A stretch of DNA of 64,000 bases from assembly GCA_002709405.1 (NCBI GenBank), contig PAQV01000062.1, positions 1-64,000 of the forward strand, given 5' to 3'. This DNA comes from Paracoccaceae bacterium (GTDB lineage: Bacteria > Pseudomonadota > Alphaproteobacteria > Rhodobacterales > Rhodobacteraceae). The notes beneath the pieces are model-generated. The model was not told where the DNA came from. It ran no database searches and saw only the letters and a list, made by a program, of their open reading frames with translations. The translations under genes and the position numbers were made by a program. Below, one piece after another: positions 1 through 9,625 of this stretch. Each line of letters begins with the position of its first letter. Position 1 is the first letter of the stretch.

Positions 1-2480
1 ACCTCGTCGATGATCTCGGACGGCAGCGAGTAGGGGGGCAGCGAACAGGCGCTGTCGCCCGAATGCACGCCGGCTTCCTCGATGTGCTGCATGATGCCTG
101 CCACATGCACCTGCGTGCCGTCCGACAGGGCGTCGACGTCCAGCTCGACCGCGCCCGACAGGTAGCTGTCGAGCAGCACCGGGCTGTCGCCCGACACGAC
201 CACGGCCTCGTTGATGTAACGTTCCAGCTGGCCCATGTCGCGGACGATCTCCATCGCCCGCCCGCCCAGCACGTAGGACGGCCGGATCACCAGCGGAAAG
301 CCGATGTCCTTGGCGATCTTCAGCGCCTGCGCGTCGGTCGAGGCAATGCCGTTGACCGGCTGTTTCAGGCCCAGGTCCTGCACCAGCTTCTGGAACCGCT
401 CGCGGTCCTCGGCCAGGTCGATGGCATCGGGCGTGGTGCCCAGGATCGGGATGCCCTCGGCTTCCAGCGCATTGGCCAGCTTCAGCGGTGTCTGGCCGCC
501 GAACTGCACGATGACCCCGTGCAGGTTGCCCGCCGATTGCTCGACCCGCAGGATTTCCAGCACGTGTTCCAGCGTCAGCGGTTCGAAATACAGCCGGTCC
601 GACGTGTCGTAATCGGTCGACACGGTCTCGGGGTTGCAATTGACCATGATGGTCTCATAGCCCGCATCCGTCAGCGCATAGCAGGCGTGGCAGCAGCAAT
701 AGTCGAACTCGATCCCCTGGCCGATCCGGTTGGGACCGCCGCCGAGGATGACGACCTTGTTCTTGGTCGAGGGCCGGGCCTCGCATTCGACCTCGCCCAT
801 CATGGGCACTTCGTAGGTCGAATACATGTAGGGGGTCTGGGCCTCGAATTCGGCGGCGCAGGTGTCGATGCGCTTGAAGACGGCCGTGACGCCCAGGTTG
901 TGGCGGGCGCGGCGGACGTTGGCCTCGTCGCGGCCTGTCAGCTCGCCCAGGCGGGCGTCGGTGAAGCCCATCATCTTGAGCGCGCGCAGGCCTTCCTCGG
1001 TCACCGGCAGGCCCTGCGCGCGGATCTCTTCCTCGGCCTCGACGATTTCGCGGATGCGCGAGAGGAACCAGGGGTCGAACTTGGTCACCGCCTGGATGTC
1101 GTCGTCGGACAGGCCGTGGCGCATGGCCTGGGCGATGGTGCGCATGCGGTCGGGGGTCTGGACCGAGATCGCCTTGATCACGGCGGCCTTGTCGGGTGCG
1201 CCGGGGATGTCGACCTCGTTGAACCCGGTCAGGCCGGATTCCATCGAGGCCAGGGCCTTTTGCAGCGATTCGTGGATGGTCCGGCCGATGGCCATGGCCT
1301 CGCCGACCGACTTCATCGCGGTGGTCAGCAGGGGTTCGGAGCCCGGGAATTTTTCGAAGGCGAATTTCGGGATCTTGGTGACGACATAGTCGATGGTCGG
1401 CTCGAAGCTGGCGGGCGTGACCTTGGTGATGTCGTTGTCGAGTTCATCCAGCGTGTAGCCCACGGCCAGCTTGGCCGCGATCTTGGCGATCGGGAAGCCG
1501 GTGGCCTTGGAGGCCAGCGCCGAGGAGCGCGACACGCGGGGGTTCATCTCGATCACGACCATGCGGCCGTCTTCGGGGTTGATCGCCCATTGCACGTTGG
1601 ACCCGCCGGTTTCGACGCCGATCTCGCGCAGCACGGCGATCGAGCCGTTGCGCATGATCTGGTATTCCTTGTCGGTCAGGGTCAGGGCAGGGGCCACGGT
1701 GATCGAGTCCCCGGTATGCACGCCCATCGGATCGACGTTTTCGATGGAACAGACGATGATGGCGTTGTCGGCGGTGTCGCGCACCACCTCCATCTCGTAT
1801 TCCTTCCAGCCCAGCAGGCTTTCGTCGACCAGGATCTGGCCGACGGGCGAGGCGTCCATGCCGGACCGGCAGATCGCCTCGTAATCGTCGCGGTTGTAGG
1901 CCACGCCACCGCCGGTGCCGCCCATGGTGAAGGCGGGGCGGATGATGGCCGGCAGGCCGATGTCTTCCAGCGATTCAAGGGCCAGCTGCACACCGGCGGC
2001 CAGGTCCTTCTTGCCGTCGACGACCGGCGCGGTGACGATGGTGGCCCGGGGGTTTTCGATGCCCAGCCGGTCCATCGCTTCACGGAACAGCTTGCGGTCC
2101 TCGGCCATCTCGATGGCCTCGCGCTTGGCCCCGATCATCTCGACGCCGAACTTGTCGAGCACGCCCATTTCTTCCAGCGCCAGCGAAGTGTTCAGGCCGG
2201 TCTGCCCGCCCATGGTCGGCAGCAGCGCGTCGGGCCGTTCCTTTTCGATGATCTTGGCGACGATCTCGGGGGTGATCGGTTCGATATAGGTGGCGTCGGC
2301 CAGGCCGGGGTCGGTCATGATGGTGGCCGGGTTCGAGTTCACCAGGATAACCCGGTAGCCTTCTTCGCGCAGGGCCTTGCAGGCCTGGGCGCCGGAATAG
2401 TCGAATTCGCAGGCCTGCCCGATGACGATGGGCCCTGCACCGATGATCATGATCGACTGGATGTCGGTACGCTTCGGCAT
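1..2480 (-). CDS. carB: Carbamoyl-phosphate synthase large subunit (partial, 3' end outside window)
   Basis: Makes carbamoyl phosphate from bicarbonate, ATP and ammonia delivered by the CarA glutaminase; the product feeds pyrimidine and arginine synthesis. About 826 codons of the roughly 1,070-1,100 usual for the family are present. The N-terminus reads [22 protein letters not shown], the classic CarB opening. The first ATP-grasp half includes [11 protein letters not shown] and [10 protein letters not shown]. The second half begins near [17 protein letters not shown], followed by [15 protein letters not shown]. The start ATG is preceded by GAAGGGG. The frame is intact to the window edge, so it is truncated by the window only. 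argF, which uses the product, lies at 28.1 kb in this window. Confidence 0.97.
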   Translation of the reverse strand, partial: MPKRTDIQSIMIIGAGPIVIGQACEFDYSGAQACKALREEGYRVILVNSNPATIMTDPGLADATYIEPITPEIVAKIIEKERPDALLPTMGGQTGLNTSLALEEMGVLDKFGVEMIGAKREAIEMAEDRKLFREAMDRLGIENPRATIVTAPVVDGKKDLAAGVQLALESLEDIGLPAIIRPAFTMGGTGGGVAYNRDDYEAICRSGMDASPVGQILVDESLLGWKEYEMEVVRDTADNAIIVCSIENVDPMGVHTGDSITVAPALTLTDKEYQIMRNGSIAVLREIGVETGGSNVQWAINPEDGRMVVIEMNPRVSRSSALASKATGFPIAKIAAKLAVGYTLDELDNDITKVTPASFEPTIDYVVTKIPKFAFEKFPGSEPLLTTAMKSVGEAMAIGRTIHESLQKALASMESGLTGFNEVDIPGAPDKAAVIKAISVQTPDRMRTIAQAMRHGLSDDDIQAVTKFDPWFLSRIREIVEAEEEIRAQGLPVTEEGLRALKMMGFTDARLGELTGRDEANVRRARHNLGVTAVFKRIDTCAAEFEAQTPYMYSTYEVPMMGEVECEARPSTKNKVVILGGGPNRIGQGIEFDYCCCHACYALTDAGYETIMVNCNPETVSTDYDTSDRLYFEPLTLEHVLEILRVEQSAGNLHGVIVQFGGQTPLKLANALEAEGIPILGTTPDAIDLAEDRERFQKLVQDLGLKQPVNGIASTDAQALKIAKDIGFPLVIRPSYVLGGRAMEIVRDMGQLERYINEAVVVSGDSPVLLDSYLSGAVELDVDALSDGTQVHVAGIMQHIEEAGVHSGDSACSLPPYSLPSEIIDE

Positions 2481-2562
2481 GGACGGCCCCTTCTTTGACA
2501 TGCTGGCGATTCCCGGAGCGCGCGCGCCCGGTCAAATCGGCCTGCGTTATAGGCAAGGGGCG

Positions 2563-2581
2563 CACGGGCGCAAGGCCCGTG
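2563..2581 (-). terminator. Hairpin between the CFA-synthase-like gene and carB
   Basis: Arms CACGGGC and GCCCGTG with a 5-nt loop lie just after the stop of the upstream minus-strand gene and before carB. There is no T-tract, so it could be a weak terminator or an mRNA-stabilising stem. Confidence 0.3.
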
Positions 2582-2606
2582 TGCAGGGAATGTGTAAGGC
2601 CGCGCG

Positions 2607-3833
2607 CTATTCCGCTGCGGCGATGGCCCGGCGGATCGGGGCCGGTTCGTAGATATAGTCGCGCGTAAGGGGCAGCGTGCCAACGGATTTCGCCAGTTGC
2701 AGCTGGAAAACGCCGTGGGGCTGTTCCTCGAACGCCATCAGGCAGGCGATCAGGTAATAGTCCCACATCCGCACGAAGCGGTCGTCGTACATCTTGCGGA
2801 CCTGGTCGATATTGGCCCGGAACCGGTCCTGCCAGGCGTGCACGGTCAGGGCGTAATGCAGGCGCAGGGTTTCCACGTCGCAGGTCCAGAGGCCGGCCTT
2901 TTCGATGGGCACCGCCAGTTCGGACATCGACGGGATATAGCCGCCGGGGAAGATGTAGCGGTCGAACCACGGGCTGGGCGTGGTGGGGGGCGCGCAGCGG
3001 CCGATGGTGTGGATCAGGGCCACTCCGCTGTCGTCCATCAGGCCGGCGACCTGGTCGAAATACTCGGGGTAGTGGGGCAGGCCCACGTGTTCCAGCATGC
3101 CGACCGACACGATCCGGTCAAAGGTCCGGTCCAGCGTGCGGTAATCCTGAAGGCGGAAGTCGACCAGGTGGTCCAGGTGCGCGGCCCCGGCCCGGGCCCG
3201 GGCGGTGGCCAGCTGGTTTTCCGACAAGGTGACCCCGGTGACGCGCACGCCGTGGTCGCGGGCGAGCGTCAGGGCCATGCCACCCCAGCCGCAGCCGATG
3301 TCGAGCACATGCATCCCCGGCTCCAGCGCCAGCTTGGCCGCGATATGGGCCTTCTTGGCGGCCTGGGCCTGTTCCAGGGTCATGTCGGGGCGCAGGAAGT
3401 AGGCGCAGGAATATTGCATGTCGGCATCCAGGAACAGGCGATAGAGATCGTCCGAGATGTCGTAATGCTGGGCCACGTTGGATTTGGACCGGGTGGCGGT
3501 GTTGCGCTGCAGCCAGTGGCGCAGGTGGAACAGCACCTTGTCGGTCCAGCCGACCCAGGCGGGCATGGCCGTGGCGTGGCGGTTGCGGATCATCAGGCGC
3601 AGGAAGGCATCCAGGTCGTCGGGGACGAAGGTGCCGTCCATGTAGGCCTCGCCCAGGGCCAGTTCGGGGCTGAGGCAGATCGCCCGGATCGCGGCCGCAT
3701 CGGTGACGCGGGCGGCGGTGGTGATCTGGCCGCCCGGGCCGTAGTGACGGGTGGTCCCGTCGGGATAGGTCAGTGAAAGCGCGCCGTCCTGAATCAAGCG
3801 CTGTAATGTTGCGTCAAGTATCTTTACCCACAT
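2607..3833 (-). CDS. Cyclopropane-fatty-acyl-phospholipid synthase family SAM methyltransferase
   Basis: Predicted to transfer a methylene or methyl group from S-adenosylmethionine to unsaturated acyl chains of membrane phospholipids. About 408 aa. An N-terminal region of about 100 residues (opening MWVKILDATLQRLIQDG) is followed by the hallmark YDISDDLYRLFLDADMQYSC, then the SAM-binding loop VLDIGCGWGGMALTLA, and SVGMLEHVG further on. I chose the ATG at 3833, which has GGTGAG five bases upstream and matches the family N-terminus; a GTG at 3872 is in frame and possible. It is encoded divergently from aspS. It could instead be a related fatty-acid methyltransferase such as a UfaA-type enzyme, since sequence alone does not separate these. 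Confidence 0.88.
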   Translation of the reverse strand: MWVKILDATLQRLIQDGALSLTYPDGTTRHYGPGGQITTAARVTDAAAIRAICLSPELALGEAYMDGTFVPDDLDAFLRLMIRNRHATAMPAWVGWTDKVLFHLRHWLQRNTATRSKSNVAQHYDISDDLYRLFLDADMQYSCAYFLRPDMTLEQAQAAKKAHIAAKLALEPGMHVLDIGCGWGGMALTLARDHGVRVTGVTLSENQLATARARAGAAHLDHLVDFRLQDYRTLDRTFDRIVSVGMLEHVGLPHYPEYFDQVAGLMDDSGVALIHTIGRCAPPTTPSPWFDRYIFPGGYIPSMSELAVPIEKAGLWTCDVETLRLHYALTVHAWQDRFRANIDQVRKMYDDRFVRMWDYYLIACLMAFEEQPHGVFQLQLAKSVGTLPLTRDYIYEPAPIRRAIAAAE

Positions 3834-3935
3834 GGAACTCACCCAGATGGCTTCGTTAACCTCCCTTTCCACGATAATAATCTAGGGGATTTTGACGTTT
3901 TTCCAAAACTCCAATGGTGACGCGACGGCGTGCGC

Positions 3936-3964
3936 TTGACTTCACCGGCCTCCGCGTGTGTATC
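3936..3964 (+). promoter_or_regulatory. Candidate aspS promoter
   Basis: TTGACT at 3936-3941 and TGTATC at 3959-3964, spaced 17 bp, lie about 37 bases upstream of the chosen aspS start. The -35 match is good and the -10 moderate. Read by eye only. Confidence 0.4.
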
Positions 3965-4000
3965 GGCGCGGAAGATTTCAGCACTCCGGGAGCCGCTTTC

Positions 4001-5785
4001 ATGCATGCCTATCGCAGCCACACCTGCGCCGATCTGACGAAAGCCGAGGTCGGTCAGACCGTCCGGCTGTCTGGCTGGGTGCACCGCGTCCGAGATCATG
4101 GCGGCGTGCTGTTCATCGATCTGCGCGACCATTACGGGGTGACGCAGGTGTTGTGCGACCCCGACAGCCCGGTGTTTTCCGAGGTCGAAAAGGTGCGGTC
4201 CGAATGGTGCATCCGCATCGACGGAAACGTGAAGGCGCGCGACGAAAGCCTGGTGAACGCCAAGATCCCGACCGGCGAGATCGAGGTCTTCATCCGCGAC
4301 ATGGAAGTGCTGGGCGCGGCCGAAGAGCTGCCCCTGATGGTCTTCGGCGACCAGGAATATCCCGAGGAAACGCGCCTGCGCTACCGCTACCTGGACCTGC
4401 GGCGCGAGGCGATGCAGCGCAACATGACCCTGCGCTCGGACGTGGTGGCCTCGATCCGGCGGCGGATGTGGGACCAGAAGTTCCGCGAGTACCAGACGCC
4501 GGTGATCACGGCCTCTTCGCCCGAAGGGGCGCGCGATTTCCTGGTGCCCTCGCGTCTGCACCCGGGCAAGTTCTACGCGCTGCCCCAGGCGCCGCAGCAG
4601 TTCAAGCAGCTGATCATGGTGTCGGGCTACGACAAGTATTTCCAGATCGCGCCGTGCTTCCGCGATGAAGACCCGCGGGCCGACCGGTCTCCGACAGATT
4701 TCTACCAGCTCGACATGGAGATGTCCTTCGTCGAGCAGCAGGACGTGTTCGACACGATCTCGCCGGTGATCGCGGGGATCTTCGAAGAGTTCGGGGGCGG
4801 GCGGAAGGTCGATGCGCCGGGCGAGTGGCCGCAGATTTCCTACAAGGACGCGGCCCTTTGGTACGGGACCGACAAGCCGGACCTGCGCAACCCGATCAAG
4901 ATGCAGGTGGTGTCCGAGCATTTCGCGGGCTCGGGCTTCGCGATCTTCGCCAAGCTGCTGGAGCAGGACGGCACCCAGATCCGGGCCATTCCGGCGCCGG
5001 GCGGCGGGTCGCGCAAGTTCTGCGACCGGATGAACGCCTTTGCCCAGAAAGAGGGCCTGCCGGGGATGGGGTACATCTTCTGGCGCGCCAAGGGCGACGA
5101 CATGGAAGCGGCCGGTCCGCTGGCCAAGAACATCGGGCCCGAGCGGACCGAGGCGATCCGCCAGCAACTGGGCCTGGGCGTGGGCGATGCGGCCTTCTTC
5201 CTGGGCGGCAAGCCCGCGTCGTTCGAACGTGTCGCCGGCAAGGCCCGCGACGTGATCGGGGCCGAGCTGAACCTGACCGACACCGACCGCTTCGCCTTTG
5301 CCTGGATCGTCGATTTCCCGATCTACGAGAAGGACGAGGAAAGCGGTGCGATCGACTTTGAACATAACCCGTTCTCGATGCCACAGGGGGGCATGGCGGC
5401 GCTGGAGGGCGATCCGCTGGACGTTCGGGGCTTCCAGTACGACCTTGCATGCAACGGCTACGAACTGGTCTCGGGGGCGATCCGGAACCACAAGCCCGAG
5501 GTGATGCTGAAGGCCTTTGAAATCGCGGGCTATGGCGAGGACGAGGTCAAGAGCCGGTTCGGGGCGCTCTACAACGCCTTCCATTTCGGTGCGCCGCCGC
5601 ACGGAGGCTGTGCCGCGGGGATCGACCGGATCGTGATGCTGCTGGCGGACGAACAGAACATCCGCGAAGTCATCATGTTCCCGATGAACCAGCGCGCCGA
5701 AGACCTGATGATGCAGGCGCCGTCGGATCCGAGCTCGGATCAGCTGATGGAACTGGGCCTGCGCGTCATTCCGCAGGACGACTGA
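4001..5785 (+). CDS. aspS: Aspartate--tRNA ligase
   Basis: Class II aminoacyl-tRNA synthetase that charges tRNA-Asp in the cytoplasm. About 594 aa, the usual bacterial length. The N-terminal OB-fold anticodon-binding domain opens [20 protein letters not shown]. The catalytic core includes the motif 2 region [20 protein letters not shown], a bacterial GAD-type insertion, and motif 3 [14 protein letters not shown] near the C-terminus. The ATG at 4001 follows GGGAG and fits the family start; the in-frame ATG at 3914 would add 29 unrelated residues. Whether the enzyme also makes Asp-tRNA-Asn cannot be judged here. A tandem hairpin element follows the stop by 11 bases. Confidence 0.97.
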   Translation: MHAYRSHTCADLTKAEVGQTVRLSGWVHRVRDHGGVLFIDLRDHYGVTQVLCDPDSPVFSEVEKVRSEWCIRIDGNVKARDESLVNAKIPTGEIEVFIRDMEVLGAAEELPLMVFGDQEYPEETRLRYRYLDLRREAMQRNMTLRSDVVASIRRRMWDQKFREYQTPVITASSPEGARDFLVPSRLHPGKFYALPQAPQQFKQLIMVSGYDKYFQIAPCFRDEDPRADRSPTDFYQLDMEMSFVEQQDVFDTISPVIAGIFEEFGGGRKVDAPGEWPQISYKDAALWYGTDKPDLRNPIKMQVVSEHFAGSGFAIFAKLLEQDGTQIRAIPAPGGGSRKFCDRMNAFAQKEGLPGMGYIFWRAKGDDMEAAGPLAKNIGPERTEAIRQQLGLGVGDAAFFLGGKPASFERVAGKARDVIGAELNLTDTDRFAFAWIVDFPIYEKDEESGAIDFEHNPFSMPQGGMAALEGDPLDVRGFQYDLACNGYELVSGAIRNHKPEVMLKAFEIAGYGEDEVKSRFGALYNAFHFGAPPHGGCAAGIDRIVMLLADEQNIREVIMFPMNQRAEDLMMQAPSDPSSDQLMELGLRVIPQDD

Positions 5786-5796
5786 CGGGCGGGGCG

Positions 5797-5847
5797 CGGA
5801 ATTTTAGTCATAAAATTCCGGGATCTAGATTTTTCGCCGAAAAATCT
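5797..5847 (+). repeat. Family A tandem AT-rich hairpins after aspS
   Basis: The first hairpin has 10-bp arms CGGAATTTTA/TAAAATTCCG around GTCA (5797-5820). The second has arms AGATTTTTC/GAAAAATCT around GCC (5827-5847). They begin 11 bases after the stop codon. Three similar pairs occur at 29043, 34462 and 52472. There is no T-tract after the second stem, so rho-independent termination is plausible but not classical. Confidence 0.75.
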
Positions 5848-5965
5848 TGGACCTGTACGGCGGCCTGCCGCTGATGACAAAACGGTGAACGTGCGCGGCC
5901 CGTGACCTCGGGCTGCGCAGGCTCTATATCTGGGTCATCTCTTCTGCCTCCACGGGGAGACCTAC

Positions 5966-7348
5966 GTGGCCTTTTCACCCGAGCTCGCCGAGATCCGTTT
6001 CGGCTGCGGATTATCGCCGGTCCTGCCTGCTCCGCCCGACGCCGACGCCATGCTGGCCGGCCTTCAGGGGCCGGACACCATGGCCGACCGCTATCCGATC
6101 GAGGATTTCGACACCTACAACGACCGGGTCCTCAAGCAGGGCGACCTGGCGCGCCAGCGGCGAGACGAAACGGACGACGCCGCCCGGATGGAACTGCGCG
6201 AAAGCATCCGCCAGGCCAGCCGCGACGCCAACATGGCCCGGGGCACCTGGGCCGCCCGCACCTGCCTGCGCTGGAGCCGGACCGACACCGGCTTCCGCGA
6301 GCGCCTGGTGGCCTTCTGGGCCGATCACTTCACGGCCATCGGCAAGTCGGCCCTGCTGCGCTACGCCAGCTCCTCGTTCGTCGAATCGGCCATCCGGCCC
6401 CATGTCGCCGGCACCTTCGCCGACATGCTCATCGCCGCGACCACCCATCCCGTGATGATGGATGCCCTGGACCAGCTGCGCTCGGCCGGGCCGAACAGCC
6501 CCATCGTCGCCAAGAGGGGCCGGGTGCAGGGGCTGAATGAAAACCTCGCCCGCGAGGTGATGGAGCTGCACACGCTGGGCGTCGATGGCCCCTATACCCA
6601 GGCCGACGTGCGCGAACTGGCCAAGCTGTTGACGGGCATCACCTACCGCCCGCGCCTTGGCACCGTCTACCTTAAGGACTGGGCGGAACCCGGCGCCGAA
6701 ACCGTCCTCGGCCAGACCTATTCCGCAGAGCCCTCGATCGACAATGTGCACGCCGCCCTGACCGACCTGGCACAGCATCCCGCGACCGCCCGCCACCTGG
6801 CCCGCAAGCTGGCGGTGCATTTCGTCTCGGACAGCCCCGATCCCGACCTCGTGGCCCATATCGAGGCCCGCTACACCGCCACGAAGGGCGACCTCATGGC
6901 CACCTATGCGGCCATGCTCGACCATCCTGCCGCCTGGGATCCGCGGCCGGCCAATGTCAAGCCGCCGCTCGATTTCATGGCCTCGGCCTTCCGGGCGCTG
7001 GCCATGCAGGACGAACCCATCGGATCCATGCCCTTTCCCCACCTGCGCCTGCGGATCTTCGTGCCCCTGTCGCTGATGGGCCAACCCTGGCGTGCGCCCA
7101 TCGGCCCCGATGGCTGGCCCGAGGACGATGCCGCCTGGGTCACGCCGCAAAGCGTGTCGGCCCGGATGCGATGGGCAATGGAAGCCCCCCAGCGCTTCTG
7201 CCCCGATCTGCCCGATCCGCGCGATTTCGTCGACAGCGCCCTGGGGCCGTTTGTCACTGAACCCGTCCGGTTCGCCGCGCGTGCCGCCGAAAGCCGCAGC
7301 GAGGCCATTGGCCTGGTGCTGAGCGCCCCGGCGTTCCAGCGCCGATAG
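5966..7348 (+). CDS. DUF1800 family protein
   Basis: Function unknown. About 460 aa. Family features visible are an N-terminal alpha-helical region, a central HPVMMDALDQLRSAG-PNSPIVAKRGRVQGLNENLAREVMELHTLG block (the NENLARE.MELHTLG signature of DUF1800) and ARKLAVHFVSDSPD. Members are usually encoded next to a DUF1501 protein, as here (9-bp gap), and are thought to be exported or surface-associated. I see no classical signal peptide in this copy. The start is a GTG preceded by GGGGAGA at the correct distance. The pair sits apart from any pathway genes, so context gives no function. Confidence 0.85.
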   Translation: MAFSPELAEIRFGCGLSPVLPAPPDADAMLAGLQGPDTMADRYPIEDFDTYNDRVLKQGDLARQRRDETDDAARMELRESIRQASRDANMARGTWAARTCLRWSRTDTGFRERLVAFWADHFTAIGKSALLRYASSSFVESAIRPHVAGTFADMLIAATTHPVMMDALDQLRSAGPNSPIVAKRGRVQGLNENLAREVMELHTLGVDGPYTQADVRELAKLLTGITYRPRLGTVYLKDWAEPGAETVLGQTYSAEPSIDNVHAALTDLAQHPATARHLARKLAVHFVSDSPDPDLVAHIEARYTATKGDLMATYAAMLDHPAAWDPRPANVKPPLDFMASAFRALAMQDEPIGSMPFPHLRLRIFVPLSLMGQPWRAPIGPDGWPEDDAAWVTPQSVSARMRWAMEAPQRFCPDLPDPRDFVDSALGPFVTEPVRFAARAAESRSEAIGLVLSAPAFQRR

Positions 7349-7357
7349 GAGGTCCCG

Positions 7358-8563
7358 ATGTCCACTCCCCTTTCCCGCCGTGCCTTCCTGGGCCGGGCCG
7401 CGCTGATCGGATGTTCCGCCGCGGCCAGCCCGCTGATCCCCCCGGTCAGCCTGGCCGCCGCGCCCTGGGACACGCGCATCGTCGTGATCATCCTGCGGGG
7501 GGCCATGGACGGGCTGGACGCTCTGCGGCCCTATGGCGACCCGGCCCTGGCCGAAATGCGGCCCGACGCGATGCAATCCCGGGGCGATGCGCCCGAACTG
7601 GCGGGCGGCTTTGCCTTGCACCCGGCGCTGTCGCCGCTGATGCCCATGTGGCAGGCGGGCGACCTGGGCTTCGTGCACGCGGTGTCGACCCCGTACCGCC
7701 AGAAGCGCAGCCATTTCGACGGACAGGACATCCTGGAGGCGGGGACGTCCACGCTTGGGGCCTCGCGCGATGGCTGGCTGAACCGGTTCCTGCAAGAGCT
7801 GCCCGGGGTCGCCTCGGAAACCGCCTATGCGGTCGGGCGTGGCGAGATGAAGGTGCTGCTGGGCGCGGCCGAGGTGTCGGACTGGACGCCGGATGCCGCC
7901 CTGATGATGAGCCCGCAGGCGCTGCGCCTGGCCGAGATGGTCATGGAAGAGGACCCGGCCTTTCATGCAGCATTGAGCGAGGCAATGGCCCTGTCGGATG
8001 AGGGCCAGGGCATCATGGCCCCGGAAAACCCCATCGAGCGCGACATGCGCGCAACCCTGCGCGGGGCCCAGCACGTCAAGATCGCCGAGTTCGTGGCCGG
8101 TCAGTTGCGGGGTGATACGCGCGTGGCGGCGTTCTCGTTGAACGGCTGGGACACGCACAGCAACCAGGACCGCCATATAGAGCAATCCCTGGGCCGGCTG
8201 GCCGACACGCTGACGACGCTGAAAGAGGTGTCGGGCGCGGATGTCTGGAAACGGACGGCCGTGGTGGCGATGACGGAATTCGGGCGGACGGCGCGCAAGA
8301 ACGGCACCGGGGGCACCGATCACGGCACCGGAGGCGCGATGGTGCTGGCCGGAGGCGCGGTGCGCGGGGGCCGTGTGCTGGGCGACTGGCCGGGCCTGTC
8401 AGAGGCGGATCTGTACGAACGGCGCGACCTGATGCCGACGGGGGATGTCCGGGCACCCGCGGCCTGGATGTTGCGCGCGGCGGCCGGGCTGGACCGGTCG
8501 GTGCTGGAACGGGTCGTGTTCCCGGGGCTCGACATGGGGGCCGATCCGGGGGTCATGCTGTAG
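7358..8563 (+). CDS. DUF1501 family protein with Tat signal
   Basis: About 401 aa. It opens MSTPLSRRAFLGRAALIGCS, a twin-arginine signal (RRAFLG) followed by a hydrophobic stretch and a likely cleavage site near SLAAAPW, so export in folded form is predicted. The body has the sulfatase/phosphatase-like features of DUF1501: VVIILRGAMDGLDALRPYGDP near the mature N-terminus, then FSLNGWDTHSNQ and VVAMTEFGRTARKNGTGGTDHGTG towards the C-terminus. AGGAGG precedes the start. It forms an operon with the DUF1800 gene upstream. The biochemical role of the pair is unknown. Confidence 0.87.
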   Translation: MSTPLSRRAFLGRAALIGCSAAASPLIPPVSLAAAPWDTRIVVIILRGAMDGLDALRPYGDPALAEMRPDAMQSRGDAPELAGGFALHPALSPLMPMWQAGDLGFVHAVSTPYRQKRSHFDGQDILEAGTSTLGASRDGWLNRFLQELPGVASETAYAVGRGEMKVLLGAAEVSDWTPDAALMMSPQALRLAEMVMEEDPAFHAALSEAMALSDEGQGIMAPENPIERDMRATLRGAQHVKIAEFVAGQLRGDTRVAAFSLNGWDTHSNQDRHIEQSLGRLADTLTTLKEVSGADVWKRTAVVAMTEFGRTARKNGTGGTDHGTGGAMVLAGGAVRGGRVLGDWPGLSEADLYERRDLMPTGDVRAPAAWMLRAAAGLDRSVLERVVFPGLDMGADPGVML

Positions 8564-8615
8564 CCGGGCGCTGAGGTGCGCCGCCCGGGGGGAGCCCGTG
8601 TGCCCTTTGACCGGC

Positions 8616-8771
8616 CTAGCGGCGGTGATGGGGCGGGCGGAGCGATCCCGGGTGGTTTGGCTGGCGCGTGACGCGAACCCTGATGGGGGCCGGTCGGGAC
8701 CCCGACCGGCGCAGGATGTGCATGGCGCAGAGGACAAGCGCCAGGCCGCATCCCGCAGCAAGAGCACCCAT
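8616..8771 (-). CDS. Possible small membrane protein, 51 aa
   Basis: A short frame beginning two bases after the response-regulator stop (TGATCATG). It opens MGALAAGCGLALVLCAMHIL, one hydrophobic segment, followed by a basic, proline- and arginine-rich tail. The tight spacing suggests translational coupling to the upstream regulator, but there is no independent ribosome binding site and the tail looks like generic high-GC translation. I do not recognise it. Confidence 0.3.
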   Translation of the reverse strand: MGALAAGCGLALVLCAMHILRRSGSRPAPIRVRVTRQPNHPGSLRPPHHRR

Positions 8772-8773
8772 GA

Positions 8774-9493
8774 TCACACCACCTGGCGGTCGTGCAGGCG
8801 GGTCTGGACCAGACCGGCGACCTGGGCCGCGAAGAAGGCGACCGGGCGGCCGTTGCGGCGGGCGTCGGCCAGGTCCTCGGCCGCGCGGGCCAGCGGTTCG
8901 TCCGCCGCGCTGCGGGCCACGCCCCCGACGAACTGGGCGACGTAATCCAGGGCCTTGGTATCCTCGATATCGGCGAGAACGTCGGCGGCATGGGCCATGT
9001 CGTCCTGGTAGGCGATGGGATCGGGGCGGATCAGTTCATCGGTGGGCAGGTTCAGGCTGACCGGGCGGCGTTCGTCGGGCAGGCGGGTCAGGATGGCTTC
9101 CTGGAAGATGGCCAGCGATTCGATGGGCTTGGGCAGGTAGCCGTCGGCCCCGGCGGCGATGGCCGCATGTTCGGCGAAACGGTCGCCCGAGGTGCCCAGG
9201 ATCACCGGCACGCGCGAGGGTGCGCTGACCAGTTCCTGGATCAGGTCCAGCCCGGATCCGTCCGGCAGGCCCAGATCGACGATGATCACCGAGGGCCGGT
9301 AGACCCGCAGGTGGCGGCGGGCGGATTTCAGGCAATCGGCCCGGCGGACGCGCGCGCCGCTGCGCAGGCACAGAAGGCGCAAGGCCTCGCAGGCAAAGCG
9401 GCTGTCCTCGACCACAAGCACGGTGATGCCCAGAAGCGGGCGGCTTGGGGTGGGGGCGGGCTGTGGTGGGCCGTAAAGCTGAGATTCGGGCAT
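8774..9493 (-). CDS. Response regulator (REC domain) with unclassified C-terminal region
   Basis: About 239 aa. Receiver domain at residues 22-135: acidic pocket E29/D30 in VLVVEDSR, phosphoacceptor D73 in IIVDLGLPDGSG, T101, and conserved lysine K122 in YLPKPIES. The remaining ~100 residues are alanine-rich and probably helical; I see no DNA-binding helix-turn-helix, GGDEF or other standard output domain, so it may act through protein contacts. No histidine kinase is adjacent. A near-match to a CtrA box lies about 50 bases upstream, between this gene and the divergent mce gene. Confidence 0.85.
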   Translation of the reverse strand: MPESQLYGPPQPAPTPSRPLLGITVLVVEDSRFACEALRLLCLRSGARVRRADCLKSARRHLRVYRPSVIIVDLGLPDGSGLDLIQELVSAPSRVPVILGTSGDRFAEHAAIAAGADGYLPKPIESLAIFQEAILTRLPDERRPVSLNLPTDELIRPDPIAYQDDMAHAADVLADIEDTKALDYVAQFVGGVARSAADEPLARAAEDLADARRNGRPVAFFAAQVAGLVQTRLHDRQVV

Positions 9494-9541
9494 GACATTG
9501 TCCTCCAGGCTGTAATTCCCCAGAGGCTACGGCTAGGTTTG

Positions 9542-9556
9542 CTAACACCGGGTTAA
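9542..9556. promoter_or_regulatory. Near-consensus CtrA-type box
   Basis: CTAA-N7-TTAA, one mismatch from TTAA-N7-TTAA, lies between the response-regulator start (9493, minus strand) and mce (9626, plus strand). Confidence 0.3.
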
Positions 9557-9625
9557 TGCGGCCAGGCCCTTGTCCCTGCGGCCGGCTCTGCCATAACCCA
9601 GGGCATCATAGTTTCGGAGGACCTC

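Noticed and set aside
63-2498. 811-codon open frame on the plus strand
   Set aside because: It is the antisense shadow of carB, with low-complexity Arg/His/Gly/Asp translation typical of a GC-rich complement; carB has full family motifs.
3914-4000. Extended N-terminus of AspRS from the ATG at 3914
   Set aside because: The added 29 residues match no synthetase, and the ATG at 4001 has a ribosome binding site and the family start; the candidate promoter would also lie inside the extension.
3839-5602. 587-codon open frame antisense to aspS
   Set aside because: Shadow frame; aspS on the other strand carries all class II synthetase motifs.
6011-8323. 770-codon minus-strand frame across the DUF1800 and DUF1501 genes
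   Set aside because: Spans two genuine genes in antisense and has no recognisable domain; composition is that of a complement.
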